Of a stretch of 15,623 bases of DNA, positions 8,765 through 15,623 are shown in pieces. The notes beneath the pieces are model-generated. The model was not told where the DNA came from. It saw only the letters and a list, made by a program, of their open reading frames with translations, and did not search any database. The position numbers were made by a program, and so were the translations under genes. The stretch's first letter is position 1. Each line of letters begins with the position of its first letter. The DNA is from Coprinopsis marcescibilis (taxonomy: Eukaryota > Basidiomycota > Agaricomycetes > Agaricales > Psathyrellaceae): assembly GCA_004369085.1 (NCBI GenBank), contig ML210561.1, positions 1-15,623 of the forward strand, in the 5' to 3' direction.

Positions 8765-9935
8765 TTAGAATAGCGAGAACTTTCGGGTCACGGTGAGGAC
8801 TTTGACAACCCCGTCCTGGGCGATGCCTTGGGAATTCGAATTCGAATCAGCAATCACGCCGCATTTAGATGATTGGGAAAGACAGGGTGCTCACCGTGAT
8901 TTACTCCTTCGGAGCCTGGCTCTAAAAGACCTCTTACTTCTTCTACAGTCGTAGTATACGTATGTAATAAGAAGCGTTTTGTACCGACTGCTCCATTCAC
9001 GAAGAGGTCACTGGCATTCTTTGTGAGCTTCCCAACATATTTCCCCGAGTATGACAAACGACTTACCGCCCGATGTTGTAACCGTTTGGGACAATTTGGT
9101 GGTTGTTAGCCAAATCCTTTCAAGATCAACGTTTAAGGGCTAGTCAGGGATAATGCAAAAGGCGCGTCGTCACCTTTTCTTCAGAAACCCTGTCAATTGA
9201 AGTTGAAACGTCAGAGGTGCGGATACACAGACGCTGAATATAACGTACGCAAGGAACAGAGCACCGCTGTTTGCCTCGGGGCCGTCTTGTTGATAAACAC
9301 TGTCGCACGATCAAGTTCAAGGCCCAATTGCAGCAAGCCTAGAAGATAGAAGGAAACTGACCGGAAATGATTCCCACCTGTTAGGCTTTGAAGACAGGTT
9401 CCAAGGAGAGGGATGGCAAAATGTTGCCGTAAAACCTCCTACATATATCATTTGTTAATGTTGGGATCCACTTGCAGTGTTGCAGAGATTGGCACTAACA
9501 CGCTCTCCGCGCCACCCGTTTCCATCCCCGAGATTAGCTGGCTGTGGATCGCCTCTGTGCTGTCCAAAACATTCCATCGAACTTGGAGACTGTCGTTACA
9601 CAACAATCTCGAACAAAAGAGTTGAGCCGACGCACAATCCAACCGCGCGGGCATAGTCAAGGAAGCCATTCTTAGTCAAGATTTCCGGGGAGCTTTTCCC
9701 AGAGATGATCACCTGAGAGAGACGAGTAAGATTTGGCCATGTAGTCAAAAACTTGGAGACCTACATTCAAGGGTTCCCCCAGGCCGCCTGAGCGATTGAG
9801 TAGGGCACCGCCGCGTGCTCGAGGATCATGAAAGGCTACAGAGTCTGCACGTTTGAGGGGAGTAGGGGTGGCAAGAGATAAAGAAGCAAAGAACGACAGA
9901 GTGCAGACAAGAGTAGCAAAAATTGGGGAACGCAT
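8765..9935 (-). CDS. small secreted protein of a conserved fungal family of unknown function
   Basis: The spliced CDS is complement(8765..8826, 8895..9010, 9067..9116, 9174..9189, 9249..9299, 9362..9438, 9500..9581, 9636..9712, 9765..9935): 702 bases and 233 residues, with all phases consistent and all introns GT-AG (52-68 bases). Residues 1-22 form a signal peptide (MRSPIFATLVCTLSFFASLSLA). A KR pair at 28-29 could be a Kex2-type cleavage site. The mature part carries blocks that I recall from many basidiomycete secreted proteins: GGLGEPLNVIISG, FSMECFG, DPQPANLGDGNGW, LGTCLQSLTGGNHFR, DGPEANSGALFLA, NHQIVPNGYNIGRD, LLEPGSEGVNHGIAQDG and VKVLTVTR. Apart from the signal peptide region only two cysteines are seen (about 87 and 125), possibly a disulfide. 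No catalytic motif is evident. Exon 6 is only 16 bases long. The family's role is not known to me; secretion is inferred from the N-terminus. Confidence 0.86.
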
Positions 9936-9981
9936 TGCTGAGGAATAAAAGAGCTGCCATAACGCAGAAATCTCATCGTCC

Positions 9982-9988
9982 CTTTATA
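9982..9988 (-). promoter_or_regulatory. putative TATA box of the secreted-protein gene
   Basis: The minus strand reads TATAAAG here, 47-53 bases before the ATG at 9935. This fits a short leader of roughly 20 bases. Inferred from motif and distance. Confidence 0.5.
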
Positions 9989-10628
9989 ATAGAAAGAGAC
10001 GCTGAATCAAGGCAACTGATAGTTGGTCGTGAAGATCCCACTGTATGGCTCTCGGAACGCGTGGTTGTGCATCAGCTGTCCAGGTGAACGCCGAGGTGCC
10101 AGCTCCGGCGGTGATTAGGGAGTCTTCCTATCAGATGTCATGTACACAGCGCGGTCGAGCTAGATCTGAAGGTTTATGTATATGTGGCTGAGACGGCGAC
10201 AGAGCAATATAACTCCGGTGAATGTGGTGAATGTGCTAAGCGCCGGTGTCCATTGTCGGGGTCTGTCCTGGTCTGTCGGCTTCTGTCGGTGCTTCCTTTT
10301 CAGGAACAGAGTTTTGATGGGCCAAATATGGTCCAAATTGTCTGAGAAGGCATTGGTGCGTTCATCGTCAAAAAGACTCTTTCTTTCTTTCCTTCTTCCT
10401 TCTACCATCCTTATAATTGCCCAGCTCTCGCGTATTTTACCTTTATGCTCACTGGACGCCTGAGCGATCCCTAATTTTGGCTCGCCTAATCGATCAGGGA
10501 CCGAACAAATAATTACAATTACGAGCACACTGTCTTTTTTTCAAGGTCTGACGGCTGACTTGCAGCGGAACTTGCTCTTGACCTCCGTGATTGACCTTTT
10601 TTCATTGCAGGCTTTCACCCCCAACGCA
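9989..10628. promoter_or_regulatory. divergent intergenic region between the secreted-protein gene and the large coiled-coil gene
   Basis: About 640 bases separate the TATA box of the minus-strand secreted-protein gene from the ATG of the plus-strand large gene. A CT-rich run lies at 10377-10403, of the kind often found near fungal transcription starts. The sequence TTTTTTCATTGCAG ends at 10610, 18 bases before the ATG, and looks like a splice acceptor, so a 5'-leader intron is likely; its donor is not clear. Near 10248-10290 the motif GTCTGTC recurs three times (GGTCTGTCC, GGTCTGTCGG, TTCTGTCGG). Confidence 0.45.
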
Positions 10629-13600
10629 ATGAGAAACTCGTCGGGGCCAACCGACGACCATATTCCATTGCTACCAACTCCATCTCAGTTCATCATAGAT
10701 AACAACTTCACTTTCAACCAAATCGGAAAGTCTGCAAGTCTCCTTGGTCGTATCTCGTCTCCCGACGCCAACCGGAACGCAGCATATTCGCTGCCTTCTC
10801 CTTCTCCAGAATTCGGAGACCAGCTTATGCCTGACCAGCACGGCGCTGCGAGCAACTCAGCGGCGTTCCCGAGTCAGCGTACTCCGGAGGCCGTGCCTAT
10901 GCGAGACGCAACAAGGCAGGGGTTGCAAGACCCAAGTATTTTGTATGCATCAAACCCTGGCACATCCTTTGCTTCACAACGCAACTTGCAAGACCGATTT
11001 TCGAGTCCACTCCACCGACAGAATGCATCATCCACCTCAAACTGTGGCTCCCACAACTCCTCGGGTTTGGGCAGGGCAAACAACCGGGAAGCAGCTCGCG
11101 CCGAACACAGTCAGCCCTCTGTCTCTGTCTCTACGGCAAACCCGCCGTCGTTCTCTGCTTCTGCCTCTCTCCCTGGCGCGTCACCCGATCAGGCTTCTCC
11201 CAAGCCTTCTGCTCTTTCTTTCAATGAGCGTAGTGCGGGGATCAGCGCCGAGAACAGTCTTGATGCACTGCGTTCTTTGTTCACCGCTATTCCTTCCATG
11301 AATCTTCCTGCCTATGATGCCATTACCAATATGGTACAATCGCTCAGGGCCGACACTCTCGTCTCCACCAACTCTGCCCGACAGTCGATCGTTTCTGCGG
11401 AGCATGCCGTGGCGGCGGCTGAAGCCTCCAAGCAAGCAGCACAATCATGTCTGGACACAGCCAAGGCACTCCAGGATCGTTGCGATGATGTCATCCATGC
11501 TTTGGAAACTCTAACGAGAGACACCGCGTCGAAGAAACAAGAATGGGAGGAAGTCGTTCAAAACGCCATATCCGCCGGTGACGCATGGATCAAGCGTCGT
11601 GAAGAGGAGGAATTCTCCTTGCTGCGCGAGCATGAACGCTTGCGCGAAGAAAACGTTAGACTCAGCCAGTCAACTCAAGTTAGGCAGAGGGCATCCGGAC
11701 AGCCAGACGCTGTTACTTCCCCTTCCACTCACTCTCCGACATCCTCCATTACAAATGGCGTACACCCTCAGTTTGAGGACGAATCCCGAGTTGCCCGCGA
11801 GAGAGAAGAACAAGCAAAGCTTCAGGAGATCAATCGCCAGGAAAAAGAACTGCAGCGGCAGTATCGCGAAGCCGAAGAGGAGAACAAGAGGTACGAAGAA
11901 GAACGTGAAAAGGCGAGATTGAAAAGAGAGAACCTCCAACAGAAGATGCTTCAGCTTCAACGTCAGCGAGAAGAGGCGAAACGAAAGGCACAAGAAATGA
12001 AAAATCAACAAGAACGTGAACTCGATAATCAAAGACAGCAAGAGGAGCAACAACGTAAACAGAAGGAACAATCGGAGCTGGAGCGCAAGCAACGCGAAGA
12101 AGATGCGCGCCGCCATGAAGAAGAGATGAGGCTGGTCTTAGTGCGTCGCCAGAATCAGCAATTATCCAAAACACATACTCCTACGCATTCGCGGCAAGCA
12201 TCGCAAGATAATCCTACCGGGCAGTCCCAGACGCTCCCCCGCAAGGAAGTCCCCATTGTCCCAAAGCTTGTCACCAAAGCCAGCCACCATGATAATCGAA
12301 GCATGACTTCGAGCCCAGTTTCCCCTGTTGATGCACACCGTCTCTCGATCTCCGCTGCAAATGGCCAAACGGGCGTCCACGGTCGCCAGCTTTCAACGTC
12401 GGCATCAGCGCCTTCTCATATGCATTTTCCACCTCATGCTTCGCTGCCTCCTCGCCCCGTGGGATCCTTACCTTTGCGCCCATCGCAGGCCCAGGTGGTG
12501 CCGATGTCAAGTTCTTTTCCCGCCATTCCCAAAAATCACCAACTAGGCGTCAGCCCAAGTGTTTCCGGCTCCCATATCACTTACACTGGACCTTTCGTCG
12601 ACGGGTCAGTTGCCGGGTCTTCAACCCAACCTGGCGCTCCTTCGAAGCCTTTAAGCAAGATTCATCTTCAACCGAACAAGACGGCGAAGAAAAGAGACTC
12701 ACAGGACTTTGAATCTGACTCGTCTCAATTTACTGCGAACCGCCAAGGTTCTGACCCTGGAAATCTTCCCATAATGTATTCGCATCCTCCCAAAACCGGC
12801 CATAGGCCAAGCCTCGGATTAGCAGCTGTTGCCTCCACTGCGGGTCGAGAACAGGATGTGGGGATGAAAGTTGTCGTCAAGGAAGAACCGGCTGAAGTTC
12901 CTATCCCCTCGGTCCCTGTGCCTCAAAGTAAGCCCACCACCGTGCAAATCGCTCCACAACCCTATCAAGCCACCTTTCCGGCGGCCCCTGCACCCACTCC
13001 TTTGAAAATATCTCAATCCTCGCGTTATCCTCAAGCAAGTCAAACCCAAGCGACAACGTCATCCAGGCCAGATATTCCCAACCCTTCGCCAACCACAGCT
13101 GCTCCCGCACGCCCGGCTCTCAGGCAGGCCACCAAACAAGCTAGACGGCGAATCAACCGGCGCGTTACAGACACATATAGACCAGATTATGATTATCGAG
13201 GTCGGTCCCCCAGCCCGAGGGGTGACTACCGTGACTACCCGCGTCGAGCACACGATCATTATTCCCCGCCTCCTCCAGACAACAGGTTTCCTTCCGACTT
13301 CCCAAGTCGCTCTCCCATTGGTCGCCCCCTTGAACGAAGTACGACTCCTCCCTTTGATCTGCAGCCTGTGGCTGGCCGAAAAAGATCCTTGGAATCCGGT
13401 TCTCTCCCTCCACAGGCTCAGCGACATCGGTACGAGTCCGGTGTGGTTATGATGCCGTCTCAGGCCAACGTACCAGAGCCTCTCGCTAACGCACGCACCC
13501 CTCCATTGCCTGCTTGGCCGCAGAATAGAGTTGTCAGTCAGCAGCAGCAGCAGCCGACGGCGGATCCTCGTGTGCGTCTCGGTTTTGAGCCCGCCCAAAC

Positions 13601-13913
13601 GCCTGCGGAACCGAAGCCTAAACCTGACCTTTCCGCTCGGATTAGCTCGCGACCCGGAGACGATACCCCTACTGCACATAACGATCCGCCCTCTGGACAA
13701 CGTATGTCCACTGATGCCAGCAATGGAGGAGCCACGCTGCTGAACCGAATGTCAGATGCACCGAAGGCGACTTCTCGCGGTGGTCACAACGGCCGTGGAC
13801 GAGGCCGAGGCCGCGGAAGTGGTGCTGGTGTTGGCAATGGTCCTGCTAGTGGTGGGCCACGTCTGTTAACCAGGTTGGACATGTCCGATTCCCAATCTCA
13901 AGCTTCTGTATGA
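10629..13913 (+). CDS. large disordered coiled-coil protein with RG-rich C-terminus, single exon
   Basis: One uninterrupted frame of 1094 residues runs from the ATG at 10629 to TGA at 13911-13913; the frame is open further upstream but without an ATG. I do not recognise a named family. The first 250 residues are rich in Ser, Pro and Asn. Residues about 254-354 form an Ala/Glu-rich helical segment (AVAAAEASKQAAQS). Residues about 390-515 are a long Glu/Gln/Arg/Lys coiled coil (QREEAKRKAQEMKNQQEREL). The rest is low-complexity Pro/Ser/Gln, with a SUMO-like VKEE near 751, an RS-type patch (YRGRSPSPRGDYRDYPRR), a five-Gln run coded by pure CAG at 13539-13553, and an RG box at about 1048-1064 (RGGHNGRGRGRGRG). 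The LLNRMSDA and LLTRLDMSDS motifs flank the RG box. RG and RS patches suggest RNA binding or a nuclear/condensate role, but that is inference. The reverse frames in this region are shadows. Confidence 0.85.
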   Translation: MRNSSGPTDDHIPLLPTPSQFIIDNNFTFNQIGKSASLLGRISSPDANRNAAYSLPSPSPEFGDQLMPDQHGAASNSAAFPSQRTPEAVPMRDATRQGLQDPSILYASNPGTSFASQRNLQDRFSSPLHRQNASSTSNCGSHNSSGLGRANNREAARAEHSQPSVSVSTANPPSFSASASLPGASPDQASPKPSALSFNERSAGISAENSLDALRSLFTAIPSMNLPAYDAITNMVQSLRADTLVSTNSARQSIVSAEHAVAAAEASKQAAQSCLDTAKALQDRCDDVIHALETLTRDTASKKQEWEEVVQNAISAGDAWIKRREEEEFSLLREHERLREENVRLSQSTQVRQRASGQPDAVTSPSTHSPTSSITNGVHPQFEDESRVAREREEQAKLQEINRQEKELQRQYREAEEENKRYEEEREKARLKRENLQQKMLQLQRQREEAKRKAQEMKNQQERELDNQRQQEEQQRKQKEQSELERKQREEDARRHEEEMRLVLVRRQNQQLSKTHTPTHSRQASQDNPTGQSQTLPRKEVPIVPKLVTKASHHDNRSMTSSPVSPVDAHRLSISAANGQTGVHGRQLSTSASAPSHMHFPPHASLPPRPVGSLPLRPSQAQVVPMSSSFPAIPKNHQLGVSPSVSGSHITYTGPFVDGSVAGSSTQPGAPSKPLSKIHLQPNKTAKKRDSQDFESDSSQFTANRQGSDPGNLPIMYSHPPKTGHRPSLGLAAVASTAGREQDVGMKVVVKEEPAEVPIPSVPVPQSKPTTVQIAPQPYQATFPAAPAPTPLKISQSSRYPQASQTQATTSSRPDIPNPSPTTAAPARPALRQATKQARRRINRRVTDTYRPDYDYRGRSPSPRGDYRDYPRRAHDHYSPPPPDNRFPSDFPSRSPIGRPLERSTTPPFDLQPVAGRKRSLESGSLPPQAQRHRYESGVVMMPSQANVPEPLANARTPPLPAWPQNRVVSQQQQQPTADPRVRLGFEPAQTPAEPKPKPDLSARISSRPGDDTPTAHNDPPSGQRMSTDASNGGATLLNRMSDAPKATSRGGHNGRGRGRGRGSGAGVGNGPASGGPRLLTRLDMSDSQSQASV
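13539..13553 (+). repeat. (CAG)5 microsatellite inside the large coiled-coil gene
   Basis: Five CAG codons in a row encode five glutamines, about residues 971-975. A pure repeat inside a disordered region may vary in length between strains. Confidence 0.8.
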
Positions 13914-14121
13914 ATAAATCGACGATCGACAACAACCGAAAAATAAGTAAGGTAAGGTTTGTGAGCCGTTCGTTTCCTACATTCATTCTGACGGCTTCTT
14001 TCTGTCCGTTCGCATTCAGCCTTTAATTTCTTAACCGTAAAGCACGCATTCGCTCTCAATTCAAATATATCTTGGTCATAAGTGTACCCTAATACGTATA
14101 CAAAGCAAAATCGATCTCTCG

Positions 14122-15395
14122 CTATTGATGCCCACCGCATATTGACAATTCCCTCATCTCTGCAAGCACACCTTCCACCTGAGCATCTAACTGTCCAGCC
14201 GCATAATCGTCTCGGACGTGGTCAGAAAAATATCTGGATAAAGCGATGAGGTTGACATAACTCGACGATGCAAATGCGAAGGACGAACCGTTGCACGCCG
14301 CTCAGTTTCTCGTATCCTTCCTCTGCAAACTTGGCCTGCATGCGGATCATGGCTTCGAAACTGGGGTCAAAGTATGGCACTCGAAGGTCGAGGAGCTGGG
14401 GCAACTCTGCGATCAGTTGGTCGTTGAGCATGTCGAACACTTCCTTTGCTTCATCGTGCTCCTGCTGCGCCTAGAAGGGAGGTAGAACACTAAGTACATC
14501 GAGGCATGTAATTTTTCTGCAGGGTGCGTACCCTTGGCAGTTTGGTTGGGTCCTCAGAGGGCTTGTCGATGAGCTTCTTCAGTTTGCTGCGCGCAGAGTC
14601 GTAATCCAGAAGCTGGGTTTCCTGTCAGCCAAGGTAAGCGCTACGCAGTCGGAGTAAGCTACCTTCTTGTTACGCTTTGCGATATGTTCATTGGTGATTG
14701 GGAAATATGCACACATCTTGCCGAGAGGTTCTGAGATGGCAGTGCGGTATGGGACATCCTGATTAACGAGGTGGTTGAGAGAAATTTGTGGTGGATGTAA
14801 GAGGACATGTCCTTACGAGCTCTCTGGTGAAGCCAGAGTCAAGATCATCCACTGAGCGTTTGTATGCGTGTCCTGCCATGGCACCTTCAGAACTACGATC
14901 CGCCGCACCATAGAATATTTCGATGGTGTCTGCGATCCTCGCTTGGGCAGACGTCATAGCTAGGGAGGAATATAAGACAAGAGTAGTCTTTGGTGAGGCG
15001 AAGATATGCTACTCGCCTTTCATGGCATCCCAATAGCCCTTGCTGCTCTTCTGCAACGCTTGACATTCCTTCTCAAAGCTACAACGACCATCCGCATAAT
15101 TAGAGTCGTACAGATGGAGCGAACCGCCAACACTCGTACATTCGGTATTTCGCCTCCTCTTCAGTGAATTCGCGGTCTATCGTCCGTTCGATCTGGCCCG
15201 TCTTTTGCAGGAGCTAGCGAACGGCAAAGGGAGAGGGAGGTCACGGTCATTATGTGCTCGCCGGTGTCAATCAAGATGTCTGAGAACTAACTGTTGTTCC
15301 CGCTCGGGTGACAGATTTCTTGAATCTGAGTAGAGATTTCAGTACTGTTGGGTTCGTAGTAGCTTTTGAATTGGGACTGACCCTCCCCAACTCAT
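14122..15395 (-). CDS. RVS161: BAR-domain protein Rvs161/Hob3 (amphiphysin-like)
   Basis: The spliced CDS is complement(14122..14233, 14289..14470, 14532..14612, 14663..14758, 14817..14959, 15017..15078, 15140..15213, 15292..15325, 15382..15395): 798 bases and 265 residues, the same length as yeast Rvs161. The protein is almost entirely one N-BAR domain and has no SH3 domain, so it is Rvs161/Hob3 and not Rvs167. Family members form crescent-shaped dimers with Rvs167-type partners that bend membranes at endocytic sites and help organise cortical actin. Diagnostic segments include MSWGGFKK at the start, QKTGQIERTIDREF, YWDAMKAMTSAQ, the SEPLGKMCAYFP region, KLLDYDSARSK, KPSEDPTKLPR and LRVPYFDPSFEAM. 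The first coding exon is only 14 bases. Eight introns are 50-78 bases. One of them (14960-15016) begins with GC instead of GT, and the intron at 14613-14662 has a second in-frame acceptor nine bases earlier. It converges on the large coiled-coil gene, with 208 bases between stops. Confidence 0.96.
14960..15016 (-). other. GC-AG intron in the RVS161 gene
   Basis: On the minus strand the exon ends ATGAAAG and the intron begins GCGAGT and ends CCCTAG. The GC donor is required to give the conserved reading MKAMTSAQ. The only nearby GT (in GAGTAG) would shift the frame. Confidence 0.8.
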
Positions 15396-15623
15396 TATGG
15401 GATGCCCCTGTACGCCTTGCCTGGATTGTGAATGGAGCGAAGTGGCACAGCCGCTCTGTGCGACATCAAGCCGGTAGGTGGGAGGTGCTTAGTCAGCGGA
15501 ATGTAGCGTGGCGCCGGCGTGGTGCAGGAGACTCGAGACAAGTCTACCTTGAGTCTACCTACCCAGTCCTTGCGTTCTCAGTGGGATCAATCATAGCACA
15601 GGCACATACAGTGAATGTATCTA
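15396..15623. promoter_or_regulatory. upstream region of the RVS161 gene
   Basis: The last 228 bases are upstream of the RVS161 start. I see no clear TATA box. The nine-base word AGTCTACCT occurs twice (15541-15549 and 15552-15560). No other gene is visible. Confidence 0.4.

Noticed and set aside
8829..8848. Repeated ATTCGA words around an EcoRI-like palindrome
   Set aside because: They lie inside an intron of the secreted-protein gene and are too short to suggest more than chance.
10318..10463. Short plus-strand frame beginning MGQIWSKL, like a myristoylated ARF-type N-terminus
   Set aside because: The resemblance covers only a few residues, and no ARF-type GTP-binding motifs follow in this frame or in any exon that I could join.
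11670..12116. Minus-strand frame of 148 codons, rich in Leu and Phe, looking like membrane helices
   Set aside because: It is the complement of the Glu/Gln/Lys-rich coiled coil of the plus-strand gene; reversed Lys/Glu codons give Phe/Leu/Ser.
13059..13700. Minus-strand frame of 213 codons
   Set aside because: It lies antisense to the large plus-strand gene and is rich in Arg/Gly/Ser in line with the complement of its Pro/Arg-rich text; no independent motif.
1..15623. A defence island, CRISPR array, biosynthetic cluster or transposon
   Set aside because: No repeat array, transposase, integrase or terminal repeats are visible. The recognised genes are eukaryotic housekeeping or secreted-protein genes without a shared pathway.

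Overview
The window reads as a gene-dense piece of nuclear DNA from a filamentous basidiomycete, most likely an agaricomycete. Most genes are cut by many short introns (43-78 bases in nearly every case, with GT..AG borders), intergenic gaps are short, and the protein families are fungal. All spliced models below were built by hand from open frames, splice borders and remembered family conservation; no alignment or RNA evidence was available.

Layout, left to right. (1) Bases 2-445, plus strand: the 3' end of an unrecognised Ser/Asp-rich protein gene. (2) Bases 663-3208, minus: an eight-exon gene for an Mdm31/Mdm32-family protein of the mitochondrial inner membrane. (3) Bases 3569-4261, minus: a small three-exon gene of unknown function, with a probable further intron in its 5' leader. 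(4) Bases 4408-5690: about 1.3 kb with no supportable gene. (5) Bases 5691-7369, minus: a ten-exon gene for a secreted glycoside hydrolase family 5 mannanase-like protein whose frame is intact but whose catalytic motifs are altered. (6) Bases 7449-8345: no confident gene. (7) Bases 8346-8669, plus: a possible small protein with half of a LIM-type zinc finger. (8) Bases 8765-9935, minus: a nine-exon gene for a small secreted protein of a conserved fungal family without known function. (9) Bases 10629-13913, plus: one uninterrupted 1094-codon frame for a mostly disordered coiled-coil protein with an RG-rich tail. (10) Bases 14122-15395, minus: a nine-exon gene for the BAR-domain protein Rvs161/Hob3.

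The genes do not look like one pathway or a biosynthetic cluster. Two encode ordinary cell-biology proteins (mitochondrial shape, and membrane curvature with actin), two encode secreted proteins, and the rest are unassigned. I see no mobile element, rRNA, tRNA or repeat array.

The most interesting item is the mannanase-like gene. Ten exons join in frame to a normal-length protein with a signal peptide and an apparent TATA/CCAAT promoter, yet the acid/base motif, the nucleophile motif and the conserved His-x-Tyr-Pro loop are all changed or missing. It is either a secreted pseudoenzyme or a very recently dying gene. Secondary points are a GC-AG intron and a tandem acceptor in the RVS161 gene, a 16-base internal exon in the secreted-protein gene, and the contrast between the intronless disordered-protein gene and its intron-rich neighbours.
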